DNA from: Gemmatimonadota bacterium
GTDB lineage: Bacteria; Gemmatimonadota; Gemmatimonadetes; Gemmatimonadales; GWC2-71-9
Assembly: GCA_025358055.1 (NCBI GenBank)
Contig: JANYKV010000192.1
Location: forward strand, 1 to 34,580
Reading direction: 5' to 3'
Length of the DNA stretch: 34,580 bases
Below, in pieces: positions 26,552 to 34,580 of this stretch (its first letter is position 1; every line of letters begins with the position of its first letter). The translations under genes and the position numbers were made by a program. The notes beneath the pieces were generated by a model, which was not told the origin of the DNA, ran no database searches, and saw nothing but the letters and a program-made list of their open reading frames with translations.

Positions 26552-27529
26552 ATGAGCCAACCGAAAGTCTTTGCCAGCCAGGCCGACCTCCAGGAGAAAA
26601 AGGTGTCGTTCACCCAACTCTCCGAGCATGCCTGGGCCTACACGGCCGAGGGCGACCCGAACACCGGCATCATCATCGGAGACGACGCGGTAATGGTACT
26701 CGACGCCCAGGCTACGCCCGCGATGGCGCAAGATGTGATCCGGCGCATTCGCGAGGTGACATCGCTGCCGATCAAGTTCGTGGTGCTGAGCCATTACCAT
26801 GCGGTGCGCGTGCTCGGTGCGTCGGCCTATTTCAGTGAGGGCGCGCAGCAGATCATTGCCAGCCGCGACACCTGGGACCTCATTGTCGAGCGCGGGGAAC
26901 AGGACAAGGCGAGCGAGATCGCCCGCTTCCCGCGACTGTTTCGCAATGTCGAGTCGGTACCGCCGGGCCTGACCTGGCCGACCCTCACCTTCAGCGGCCA
27001 GATGAGTCTGTGGCTCGGTAAGGTCGAAGTGAAACTGATGCAGGTCGGCCGCGGTCACACTAAGGGCGACGCGATCGCGTGGCTGGCCGACGAGAGGGTC
27101 TGCTTTGCCGGCGACCTGGTCGAGTCTCAGAGCACTGCCTACGCGGGTGACTGCTATTTTAGGGAATGGCCGGCCACGCTGGATCGGCTGGCGACGCTGC
27201 GGCCCGAGAGACTCGTGCCGGGCCGCGGCCCCGCGCTCACGAGTGCGGCGGATTCAGGCATGGCCATCGCCTCGACTCGCGGGTTCGTGAGCGACGTATA
27301 CACGCTCGCCCACACCGGCGTCGCGGCGGGCAAAACGCTGAACGCAATCTACCGGGAAACCATGACGGCGCTACGACCCAGGTATGGCCATTGGGTGATC
27401 TTCGACCACTGCATGCCGTTCGACGTGTCCCGCGCCTACGATGAGGCCACCGGCTACGAGCACCCGCGCATCTGGACCGCCGAGCGCGACATCGAGATGT
27501 GGACCGCGCTCGAAGCCCGAGGGCCGTGA
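26552..27529 (+). CDS. Metallo-beta-lactamase-fold hydrolase of an aromatic-catabolism cassette
   Basis: 325 residues. The fold is clear: NTGIIIGDDAVMVLDAQATP, then LSHYHAVRVLGA, VGRGHTKGDAIAWL, VCFAGDLVES and FDHCMPFDVSRAYDE. The first metal motif reads H81-Y-H83-A-V-R86, so the second half of HxHxDH (Asp, His) is missing; H169 and D188 are present. This variation seems typical for this subfamily, which I recall next to FAD monooxygenase and DUF2783 genes in Proteobacteria. It would then bind one metal or none. It starts the four-gene plus-strand cassette; the gap to the next gene is 32 bases. The ribosome site is weak (CGAGAAA). Confidence 0.87.
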   Translation: MSQPKVFASQADLQEKKVSFTQLSEHAWAYTAEGDPNTGIIIGDDAVMVLDAQATPAMAQDVIRRIREVTSLPIKFVVLSHYHAVRVLGASAYFSEGAQQIIASRDTWDLIVERGEQDKASEIARFPRLFRNVESVPPGLTWPTLTFSGQMSLWLGKVEVKLMQVGRGHTKGDAIAWLADERVCFAGDLVESQSTAYAGDCYFREWPATLDRLATLRPERLVPGRGPALTSAADSGMAIASTRGFVSDVYTLAHTGVAAGKTLNAIYRETMTALRPRYGHWVIFDHCMPFDVSRAYDEATGYEHPRIWTAERDIEMWTALEARGP

Positions 27530-27561
27530 AGGTGCGCCGGATGAAACTGGAGGGAACTTAG

Positions 27562-29271
27562 GTGCGGCCGCACGGACCGGTCGACTTCCAGACTCGGACC
27601 TACGACTACATACGCAGCCCCGACCAAGGCGCCGAGCCGACTGCGCGCCACCCAGTCGTGGTCGTCGGCGCCGGACCGGTCGGCCTGACGCTCGCGATCG
27701 ACCTGGCGCAGCACCAGGTGCCGGTGGTATTGCTCGACAAGGATGACACTCTCTCCACGGGCTCGCGCGCGATCTGTTTCGCCAAACGCACGCTGGAAAT
27801 TTTCGATCGCCTCGGCTGTGGCGAACGCATGGTGGCCAAGGGCGTTTCGTGGAGCGTTGGCAAGGTGTTCTTCCGTGACGAGCAGATCTTCAGTTTCAAC
27901 CTGCTCCCCAAGGCTGGACAGCAGCGGCCCGCATTCATCAACCTCCAGCAATACTACGTCGAAGCGTATCTCGTCGAGCGTGTCGCGGAGCTGCCGCTCA
28001 TCGACTTGCGCTGGAAGAACGAGGTCATCGGCGTGGTCCGGCATGCCGACCATGCGGTGTTGACGGTCCAGACCCCGGACGGGCCCTACCAGCTGCGCGC
28101 CGACTACGTGGCGGCGTGCGACGGCAGCCGATCGGCCATCCGCGAGCTGATTGGCCAACAGACCAGCGGCCGCGTATTCCAGGACCGCTTTTTGATTGCA
28201 GACGTGAAGATGAAGCTCGACCATCCAGCCGAGCGGTGGTTCTGGTTCGACCCCAGCTTCCACCCACACCAGAGCGTGTTGCTGCACAAGCAACCCGATG
28301 ACGTGTGGCGCATTGACTTCCAACTCGGTTGGGACGCAAATCCCGACGAGGAAAAGAAACCCGAGAACATCATCCCGCGGGTGCAGGCGCTGCTGGCGAA
28401 CTCGACGATGAAGGATGCACAGTTCGAGCTCGAATGGGCGAGCGTGTATACTTTCGCCTGCTCACGCATGGAGCGGTTTCGCCATGGCCGAGTTATTTTC
28501 GCCGGCGACTCCGCCCATGCCCTTTCGCCGTTCGGAGCGCGGGGCGCCAACTCTGGTGTGCAGGACGCGGAGAACCTCGCCTGGAAACTCGCCCTGGTGG
28601 TAAGCAACCAGGCGCCTGATGCGCTTCTCGATACTTACGGCGAGGAGCGCGAACCCGCCGCCGGCGAGAATATCCGAAACTCCACCCGCTCCACCGACTT
28701 CATCACGCCAAAGAGCGAGGTCAGCCGCACCTTCCGCGACGCAGTGCTCGAACTTTCTAGGCACCACGCGTTCGCCCGCCCGCTCGTGAATACCGGGCGG
28801 CTCTCGGTGCCGGCGATCCTGGATGACTCGCCGCTGAACACGCCAGATGCCCCTGACGCACCGTTCGACCCCTGCATGCGCCCCGGCGCCGTCGCGGTCG
28901 ATGCGCCGGTCACGCTCGCTGATGGTAAGGATGACTGGTTGTTGCGACAGTTCGGTGACCAATTCACCGCACTGGTCTACGGAGACGACGACTTGGCGGA
29001 GCGACTGCAGGTCGCAGTCGAGGATCTCGTGCCACTTCGAGTGTTGAGCGTGCGAGCCCCCCCGCGCGGGGCCACCGTTCGCACTGACCTTCCAGGCAGT
29101 GTGTGCGACCGCGAAGGCCTCGTCGCCGAACGCTACGACTTCCTGCCGGGATCGGTGTACCTTCTGCGTCCGGATCAACACGTCTGCGCGCGCTGGCGGC
29201 GGCCATCGGTTGAGGCGCTGCGCCGCGCTCTGAAACGGGCGATCGGCCTGCCCGGTGGAGACCCGCTGTGA
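27562..29271 (+). CDS. FAD-dependent monooxygenase (MhpA/PheA-like aromatic hydroxylase)
   Basis: 569 residues from GTG 27562 with GGAGG nine bases upstream. VVVVGAGPVGLTLAIDLA (GxGxxG at 36-41) binds the FAD ADP part, AACDGSRSAIRE holds the DG motif (187-188), and VIFAGDSAHALSPFGARGANSG holds the GD motif (315-316). The C-terminal quarter has the thioredoxin-like domain of phenol/3-hydroxyphenylpropionate hydroxylases. It should use NADPH and O2 to hydroxylate an aromatic ring; the exact substrate is unknown. Its stop overlaps the next start by GTGA, so the small DUF2783 protein is made together with it. Confidence 0.93.
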   Translation: MRPHGPVDFQTRTYDYIRSPDQGAEPTARHPVVVVGAGPVGLTLAIDLAQHQVPVVLLDKDDTLSTGSRAICFAKRTLEIFDRLGCGERMVAKGVSWSVGKVFFRDEQIFSFNLLPKAGQQRPAFINLQQYYVEAYLVERVAELPLIDLRWKNEVIGVVRHADHAVLTVQTPDGPYQLRADYVAACDGSRSAIRELIGQQTSGRVFQDRFLIADVKMKLDHPAERWFWFDPSFHPHQSVLLHKQPDDVWRIDFQLGWDANPDEEKKPENIIPRVQALLANSTMKDAQFELEWASVYTFACSRMERFRHGRVIFAGDSAHALSPFGARGANSGVQDAENLAWKLALVVSNQAPDALLDTYGEEREPAAGENIRNSTRSTDFITPKSEVSRTFRDAVLELSRHHAFARPLVNTGRLSVPAILDDSPLNTPDAPDAPFDPCMRPGAVAVDAPVTLADGKDDWLLRQFGDQFTALVYGDDDLAERLQVAVEDLVPLRVLSVRAPPRGATVRTDLPGSVCDREGLVAERYDFLPGSVYLLRPDQHVCARWRRPSVEALRRALKRAIGLPGGDPL

Positions 29272-29474
29272 GACTCATCACCGAACCGAACCTGACTGCG
29301 GTCGATGACTTCTACGAAGCGTTGATCGACGCGCATCGTGACCTGTCGATCGGCGAGAGCCAGGCGCTGAATGCGCGCCTTGTCCTCCTACTGGCCAACC
29401 ATATTGGTGCGCTCGACGTCTTGAAGGAAGCGCTGACGGCAGCGCGCGCCGGCGCCGTTCCTGGCGGACCCTAA
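29268..29474 (+). CDS. DUF2783-family small protein
   Basis: 68 residues from a GTG overlapping the monooxygenase stop (GTGA). The sequence LTAVDDFYEALIDAHRDLS and ALNARLVLLLANHIGALDVL is the family pattern: a short, all-helical, acidic protein. DUF2783 genes occur directly after FAD monooxygenase genes of this type, which suggests a partner or stability subunit. It has no catalytic residues. Identification comes from memory of the family and the position. Confidence 0.8.
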   Translation: MRLITEPNLTAVDDFYEALIDAHRDLSIGESQALNARLVLLLANHIGALDVLKEALTAARAGAVPGGP

Positions 29475-29581
29475 GCCATACCGCCACCGCCGTACTGCGC
29501 CGCAAATTGGACAGGACCTCGAACAGGAGCGAGCTTCTTGGAGGGGGCGAGGGCCCACGTCGTACTTACGAGGGGGACAGC

Positions 29582-30529
29582 ATGGCGGGACGAGAACACA
29601 CACTCGATAAAAGCAAGGTGCACCACAAGTGGGACAAACGAAATCCGCCCGCCATCGAGATCGACTCGGGCGACACGGTGCATTGCGAGACGGCTGAAGT
29701 CACGAACAACCAGATTACGCCCGGCTGCCCCGCTTCGGCGCTCGGCAGTATCGACTTCCTGCAGCTGTATCCGCTCGCCGGGCCGATCTACGTCAAGAGC
29801 GCTGAACCCGGCGACATACTCCAAATCGACATTCTACGGCTGCAACCGTTGCGATGGGGCTGGACCGGCATCCTCCCCGGCCTTGGCCTGTTGTCGGAGG
29901 ACTTCACGCAGCCCTACATTCGCCACTTCGATCTGACCAACGGGTTCACCGCGCCGCTCCGAGACGACATCCAGATCCCGATTCAGCCTTTTTGCGGTAC
30001 CATGGGCGTCGCCACCGATGAGGAGGGCGCGCTGGACATCCTACCGCCGACGAAAGGAGCCGGGAACATCGACACGCGTCATTTGGGCGTGGGCGCGAAA
30101 TTGCATCTGCCGGTGTTCGTGAAGGGGGCGCTCTTCTCCGCGGGGGACTGTCACGCGGCACAAGGCGACGGCGAGGTCTGCGTTACGGGAATCGAGTGCC
30201 CCATGCAGTTCACGTTACGCTTCACGGTACTCAAGGGCCGCTCGCTGCCGCCCTGGCGCTACGAGTTCGTCACTCCGCCCGGTTCGTTGCAGCCCCGCTC
30301 CGACGCAAAGGGCTACTTCGTGCATACGGCGCTCGGCCCGGACCTGATGACCAACGCCAAGAACGCGGTCCGTGGAGTGATCGACTGGTTGGTGCGAGAG
30401 AAGTCGCTCTCCCGGGAAGACGCATATGTGCTGTGCAGCCTCGCGGTCGATCTCAAGATCAGTCAGATCGTGGACGTGCCGAACTGGGGCGTGTCGGCCT
30501 ATCTCGCGCTCAGCGTATTCACGAACTGA
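29582..30529 (+). CDS. Acetamidase/formamidase family protein
   Basis: 315 residues from ATG 29582, chosen for the GAGGGGG site just upstream; the frame is open further to 29507 but without a signal. HHKWDKRNPPAIEIDSGDTV is the typical N-terminus, and GAGNIDTRHLGVGAKLHLPVF with GALFSAGDCHAAQGDGEVC is the metal-binding/catalytic hallmark of the FmdA/AmdA family. Members hydrolyse formamide or short amides to ammonia and the acid. It ends the plus-strand cassette, 107 bases after DUF2783, and may process an amide produced by the earlier steps or supply nitrogen. It is intact. Confidence 0.92.
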   Translation: MAGREHTLDKSKVHHKWDKRNPPAIEIDSGDTVHCETAEVTNNQITPGCPASALGSIDFLQLYPLAGPIYVKSAEPGDILQIDILRLQPLRWGWTGILPGLGLLSEDFTQPYIRHFDLTNGFTAPLRDDIQIPIQPFCGTMGVATDEEGALDILPPTKGAGNIDTRHLGVGAKLHLPVFVKGALFSAGDCHAAQGDGEVCVTGIECPMQFTLRFTVLKGRSLPPWRYEFVTPPGSLQPRSDAKGYFVHTALGPDLMTNAKNAVRGVIDWLVREKSLSREDAYVLCSLAVDLKISQIVDVPNWGVSAYLALSVFTN

Positions 30530-30551
30530 AACAGCGCCCTCCATCACCGGG

Positions 30552-32392
30552 TCACGGTACAACGGGTAACACCAGATGCGACGGATACGCTCCGCCGTGA
30601 TGGATGGTGTTGTTGGCCGAGACCCATGCGGTCTCGGTTACGTTGTCGCCGCCGGTGTTGAGATTCCGGTCATACATCGGAAAATCGCTGCTCGAAACCC
30701 AGAGGCGAATCCGGTGGCCGGCCGGAAAGTAAAACGCGGTCGCCTTGAGGCGCACGGTGACCTGATACACCTGTTCCTTCTCCATCCAAACCGCCTTCGT
30801 CATTCCCGCCCGGTACCGAGCCCGCTGAATGCCGTTCACTACGTTCCACGAACGGCCTTGCTCGTCGACGTCCAAGAGTTTGGCGATAAAATCGGTGTCT
30901 TTGGCATTCGACGAGACATAGAGCACCACTTTCACGGTACCAGCGATCGTCACGCCGTGGTCAAGCACCGGAGTGGAGTACACCAGCAGGTCCTTGCGCG
31001 TCTCCCGATCTGACTGATCGAAGATCCCCGGCTGATCATCCTTTGCGCCGGTGCAGCAGATGGTGCCGCCTTTCGAGGGGAGCGGGTCGTCCGGATCGTA
31101 TATATAGGAGTCGCTCCCACGCGCGACCGGCTGGGCTAGCCCAAGTGCACCATCGCCGGCGGACGTCGCGGCCCCCCTGGCGCTGGTCAGGTAGTACGAC
31201 ACCTCCCGCATTCCCGGCAGCGGCCAGGTCGGCGCGCTCCGCCACTCATTCTTGCCCATCACGTAGTACTGCACTTTAGGCCGCTGGGTGGCTCCGTTCT
31301 CCACGCCCTTGAGCCAGTGGTCGAACCAGTCGAGATAGATCTGAAAGAACGGCAGGCGCGAATCGCCAAATTCGCGTTCGCCCACTTTGACCGGCGCACC
31401 GACGAATTCGGTCTGGCAATGTGTGGTGGGTGACATGATCGCGAACTGATTGTCTCGGGCGCGGGACGTGATCGCGTTCTGGCGCATAAGGTTGAAGACA
31501 TACATCGTCTGCTCGGGCGTCACGTCGAGCCATGAATTCACATGCAACGCCGGCGTGTTGAAACGATCGTCGTCCCGCAGTAGCCGACCTCGGCCCAATA
31601 CGGATCGGCCGGTGGATGGGTGACGAAGTCCTCGTAGTCCGATGCCGCGAAGCCATACCGTTTGGCCAAGGTTGATACCGGCAACGTTCGTAACGCGGCC
31701 GCGAAATCGATTGCGGGTACATTTGCGCCGATCACCGTACTCACCGGCTCATGCACCTTGTGACCCGCGAAGCTGAACCAGCCGAAAATGGTGCTGAGCG
31801 TGAGCGCGCCACCCTCGTACGCACCAAAATCGGTATAGTAGCCTCCTGCGGGCCCAACGGCGCCGCTCGCGGCTTGCGGGATCATCGCGAGGTGGGCGGG
31901 GTGATGCATCTTGGCCAGGAGATACTGGACCTCGCCCAAGTACGAGCAACCGTAGGTCCCGACCTTCTTGTCCGACCATGGTTGTTGGATGATCCAATCA
32001 ATCGCGTCATACCCGTCCCGCGCATCGTTGACCTGCACCCGATAGTCGCCCTCGGATTCGAATTGCCCCCGCGTGTCCTGGACCAAGGAGGCATAGCCCT
32101 GCCCGGCGAAAAACTCGGCCGGCACGATGGCGCCCTGACGGTACGTCGCCTTGTTGTAGGGTGTCCGCATCAAGATCGAAGGCAGCTTGTCTCCGGCGCC
32201 TTGCGGGAGATACAGATCCGTCGCCAGGCGGATCCCGTCGCGCATGGGAACCATCACGTTGTGCTGGATCTCGAATCTATACCTCGGGGCCGGTTTGGCG
32301 ATCGGCCCGTCGGGATTCTGCGCGCCGAGCGCCGACGTCACCGTGAGGCCGATGAGGGCGAGCAATGCGGTCTGTAGGCGGAGATGAGACAT
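30552..32392 (-). pseudogene. Secreted CocE/NonD-type hydrolase (X-Pro dipeptidyl peptidase family) with single-base frameshift
   Basis: The start is ATG 32392 with GGAGGT just before it and a signal peptide ending in SALGAQ. The N-terminal part has VMVPMRDGIRLATDLYLP, VQDTRGQFESEG and the nucleophile motif VGTYGCSYLGEVQYLL. At about 31576-31582 (GGCTAC followed by TGCGGGAC) one C seems lost; restoring it gives GYLRDDDRFNTPALHVNSW. The second frame continues with the histidine region MSPTTHCQTEF, the jelly-roll domain and FYFPAGHRIRLWVSSSDFP. The span of 1841 bases is one less than a multiple of three, in agreement. Such proteins cleave esters or dipeptides in the periplasm or outside. It could also be a sequencing error in a CC run. 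Confidence 0.88.
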
Positions 32393-32403
32393 GGACCTCC
32401 TCG

Positions 32404-32859
32404 TCACTTTCCCGAAATGACCCATTGTCGGCCGCGTGTGATCAGGCCGGCAACAAATCGGAACTCCACAATGAAATCGCAGCGATAGGGCTCGCCGGTG
32501 GCTTTGATCTTTCCCCTGTCGCGCACGGCGAGCATCGCGGCATCTCCCTGAACGATGAGCGAAAGAAGCTCCGCCCTCTCCGACACGACGGAGCCGAAGT
32601 TGGCCTGTATGGCGGCCATCACCTGGGCCAGCCCGGTTGCTTCGGGGGAGGGGAGTGGGAGCAGACCGAAGTGCTCGAACGTGACGTCGGGCGCCAGGCA
32701 GGCGCGAACTCCCTCGTAGTCACCCCGGGTGACCGCACGGTAGAATTGCTCCACCATGGCGGCATTCCCGGGTTCACGCTGGCGGGCGGCCGCGCTGGGG
32801 TTGGAATCACGATAGGCGGTAGCGATCGCGTCGACGAGCGGGATAAACGTCGGTGTCAT
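32404..32859 (-). CDS. NTF2/SnoaL-like protein
   Basis: 151 residues from ATG 32859 with TAGGAG eight bases upstream. MVEQFYRAVTRGDYEGVRACLAPDVTFEHFG is the normal first helix pair and strand of SnoaL-like polyketide-cyclase-fold proteins, and ELLSLIVQGDAAMLAVRDRGKIKATG plus CDFIVEFRFVAGLI complete the cone-shaped fold. Such small domains act as isomerases, cyclases or ligand binders. It lies just before the CocE-like gene, 11 bases from its start, so the two are likely in one transcript. Substrate unknown. Confidence 0.85.
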   Translation of the reverse strand: MTPTFIPLVDAIATAYRDSNPSAAARQREPGNAAMVEQFYRAVTRGDYEGVRACLAPDVTFEHFGLLPLPSPEATGLAQVMAAIQANFGSVVSERAELLSLIVQGDAAMLAVRDRGKIKATGEPYRCDFIVEFRFVAGLITRGRQWVISGK

Positions 32860-32906
32860 TGGTGAACTCCTAGAGTGTTGGGGAACTTGGGTCCTTTCTT
32901 GCCTGG

Positions 32907-33203
32907 CTACCCGCCCGCCATGGCCCCGACAACCAGAAAGGGCTCTTCCCCGATCGCGACCGCGTCGGGCAGCCGGGCGTCGGGCGACTCGAGGGACAGG
33001 TCCTGCTCGCAAGCGAAGAATCTGATGAACGCTCGGCGCTGCTGGGTGACGTGGTCGCGGATCGTCCCGCGCAGTGTCGGATAGGTGGCCTCGAGGACGT
33101 CGAGGACCGAGCGCTGTGTCACCGGACCCTCGACCTTCAGCACCACCTCTCCGTTGACGCGCGCCAGAGTCCGCAGATGTTGCGGCAACACGATGCGGAT
33201 CAC
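32907..33203 (-). CDS. MoaD/ThiS-family ubiquitin-like protein
   Basis: 98 residues from GTG 33203, which overlaps the stop of the upstream propeller gene by [26 protein letters not shown] and [19 protein letters not shown] show the beta-grasp, and the protein ends in GAMAGG, the C-terminal double glycine needed for adenylation and thiocarboxylate or conjugate formation. There is no adenylating enzyme or molybdopterin/thiamine gene nearby. I recall the same pairing of a MoaD-like and an Asp-box gene in other genomes. It may serve as sulfur carrier or as a modifier for the neighbour. Confidence 0.83.
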   Translation of the reverse strand: MIRIVLPQHLRTLARVNGEVVLKVEGPVTQRSVLDVLEATYPTLRGTIRDHVTQQRRAFIRFFACEQDLSLESPDARLPDAVAIGEEPFLVVGAMAGG

Positions 33204-34315
33204 GGCAGCGTCTGGACCTCGACGGAGAAAATGGCGGGAAGATCCCGGACGATGGGAGCCCAGGAGTCGCCCGCATTGGCCGACGCGTACACCTGGCCGC
33301 CGGTGGTACCGAAATACACTCCGCACTCATCGAGCGAATCAACCGCCATCGCATCGCGCAGCACGTTCACGTAGCAGTCGGTCTGCGGCAAACCTTTCGT
33401 GAGCGCTTCCCACTCGTTTCCGCCGGTTCGGCTGCGGTACACCCGCAGCTTGCCGTCGGGCACGAAGTGCTCGGAGTCGCTCTTGATCGGAACGACGTAA
33501 ATGGTCTCCGGCTCGTGCGCGTGCACGTCGATCGGAAAGCCGAAGTCGGTCGGCAAGTTGCCGCTCACCTCTCGCCACGACTCGCCGGCATCATCGCTGC
33601 GCATGATGTCCCAGTGCTTCTGCATAAACAGCACGTTGGGTCGCGACGGGTGCATCGCGATCCGGTGCACGCAATGGCCGACGTCGGCGGTCGGGTCGGG
33701 GATGCTCCCAGACTTGAGACCGTGGTTCACCGGACGCCAGGTCTTACCGGCGTCGTCGGTCCGGAACACACCGGCCGCCGAGATGGCGATGTAGATCCGT
33801 TTGGGGTCGCTCGGGTCCAACACGATCGTGTGCAGGCACATCCCACCGGCACCGGGTTGCCACCGAGGCCCGGAGGAGTGGGTGCGGAGCCCGGAGAGTT
33901 CCTCCCAGGTTTGCCCACCGTCGGCCGAGCGAAAGAGGGCCGCATCCTCGGCTCCAGCGTAGACGGTATCTGAATCCGTGAGGGACGGCTCCAGATGCCA
34001 GACTCGTTTGAACTCCCACGGATGCTGCGTGCCGTCGTACCAAAGGTGCGTGCCGGGGACCCCCTCGTAGGTGAACTTGTTACCGACCGGTTCCCACGTC
34101 TTGCCACCATCGTTGGAACGCTGGATCAGCTGTCCGAACCAGCCGCTGGACTGCGACGCGTACAGTCGGTTCTGATCAACCGGTGAGCCCTTCACGTGGA
34201 AGATCTCCCAGCCGGCAAAATGGGGGCCGCTGACGTCCCATCGTTCACGCTTTCCGTCCGACGTCAAGACGAACGCGCCCTTACGGGTACCAACCAGCAC
34301 GCGCACGCCGCTCAT
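33200..34315 (-). CDS. Asp-box (BNR/sialidase-like) beta-propeller protein
   Basis: 371 residues from ATG 34315 with AAGGAG upstream; there is no signal peptide, so it is probably cytoplasmic. [20 protein letters not shown] opens the first blade. Asp-box repeats are [40 protein letters not shown] and [10 protein letters not shown]. Sialidase catalytic Arg/Glu pattern is not seen, so it is likely a binding scaffold. Its last bases overlap the MoaD-like start, meaning coupled translation. The cytoplasmic location and the coupling suggest that the propeller works with the ubiquitin-like partner. Confidence 0.88.
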   Translation of the reverse strand: MSGVRVLVGTRKGAFVLTSDGKRERWDVSGPHFAGWEIFHVKGSPVDQNRLYASQSSGWFGQLIQRSNDGGKTWEPVGNKFTYEGVPGTHLWYDGTQHPWEFKRVWHLEPSLTDSDTVYAGAEDAALFRSADGGQTWEELSGLRTHSSGPRWQPGAGGMCLHTIVLDPSDPKRIYIAISAAGVFRTDDAGKTWRPVNHGLKSGSIPDPTADVGHCVHRIAMHPSRPNVLFMQKHWDIMRSDDAGESWREVSGNLPTDFGFPIDVHAHEPETIYVVPIKSDSEHFVPDGKLRVYRSRTGGNEWEALTKGLPQTDCYVNVLRDAMAVDSLDECGVYFGTTGGQVYASANAGDSWAPIVRDLPAIFSVEVQTLP

Positions 34316-34379
34316 GCTGCACTCCTTTTTGGGGTTTCGGCGAGGCTCGCCAGCGGGCCTCCTGCCGGCGCTCACATTG

Positions 34380-34580
34380 CTATTGGGCTCGGAGCGCTGC
34401 TCCGGGATCGATTCGCGCCGCTCGGAGGGCGGGAATCCAGCACGCGCCGATTCCGACCGCGGCCATGAGGACTGCGACGCTCGCGAGCGTCACGGGATCG
34501 TGCGGGGCTACGCCAAAGAGCAGTCCTTGCATGAGCCGAGCGAGCCACAGTGAGCCGACCACGCCGAGTGCGAGCCCCAA
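34380..34580 (-). CDS. ADOP-type ABC permease (MacB/FtsX family), C-terminal fragment at the window edge
   Basis: Only the last 66 residues are inside the window, continuing beyond the right edge. [23 protein letters not shown] is the penultimate helix, [20 protein letters not shown] the last, and [17 protein letters not shown] the usual closing motif of acidobacterial-type duplicated permeases. These large proteins are exporters or lipoprotein-handling permeases of unknown substrate, normally accompanied by PadR. Its stop is 64 bases from the start of the propeller gene. Confidence 0.88.
   Translation of the reverse strand: MGLALGVVGSLWLARLMQGLLFGVAPHDPVTLASVAVLMAAVGIGACWIPALRAARIDPGAALRAQ

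Noticed and set aside
31560-31600. Programmed frameshift in the CocE-like gene
   Set aside because: There is no slippery heptamer such as A-AAA-AAG and no clear downstream structure; a single lost C in a short run explains it.
1-34580. CRISPR array, tRNA, rRNA, insertion sequence or phage genes
   Set aside because: No spaced direct repeats, no cloverleaf sequences, no transposase or integrase, and no terminal inverted repeats around a candidate element were recognised by reading.

Overview
The window looks like soil- or sediment-type bacterial chromosome from a GC-rich lineage such as Gemmatimonadota or Acidobacteriota. The hints are an ADOP-type (MacB/FtsX) permease C-terminus at the right edge, a PadR regulator, a sortilin-like Asp-box propeller, a streptogramin-lyase-like propeller, a CocE/NonD hydrolase and several secreted serine hydrolases. 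The phylum is an inference. There are no rRNA or tRNA genes, IS elements or CRISPR arrays that I can see.

Layout. (a) 1-3161, minus strand: a large sortilin/VPS10-like secreted propeller, incomplete at the left edge, clearly less GC-rich than its surroundings. (b) 3523-8684, minus: a secreted protein of unknown function, a small membrane/coiled-coil protein, an operon of a secreted serine hydrolase and a Tat-exported class V aminotransferase, and an amidohydrolase lacking its metal-binding HxH segment. (c) 8843-9838, plus: a streptogramin-lyase-like propeller. (d) 9840-16855, minus: a broken O-methyltransferase, a PHB-depolymerase-type esterase, an ABC exporter (ATPase plus permease), a chimeric DHFR-like/YjbR ORF, an intact DHFR-like protein, then a frameshifted SRPBCC gene, an ArsR gene with an internal stop and an FG-GAP gene with an internal stop and a lost 3' end. 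(e) 16931-20847: an intact PPK2 polyphosphate kinase, an esterase relic, a small RiPP-leader-like peptide gene (19318-19473), and a GNAT gene and a plus-strand hydrolase that are both cut at their 5' ends and face each other. (f) 20858-24253, minus: a frameshifted lipoprotein propeller coupled to a DHFR-like gene, a GyrI-like protein and a PadR regulator with two tandem operator-like palindromes. (g) 24384-30529, plus: a membrane-anchored serine hydrolase and a compact catabolic cassette (MBL hydrolase, FAD monooxygenase, DUF2783, acetamidase/formamidase). (h) 30552-34580, minus: a frameshifted CocE/NonD hydrolase, an NTF2-like protein, a coupled MoaD-like/Asp-box pair and the end of an ADOP permease.

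The most striking property is decay. About ten genes carry visible lesions: in-frame TAA stops, single-base frameshifts, internal deletions that remove catalytic segments, and junctions that fuse or truncate unrelated genes. Intact genes (PPK2, ABC exporter, catabolic cassette, aminotransferase operon) lie between them. Either this chromosome segment is undergoing deletion-driven pseudogenisation, or the contig has assembly and base-calling faults; read mapping would separate these. The best candidate for something new is the small RiPP-leader-like peptide at 19318-19473, an orphan with no modifying enzyme in the window.
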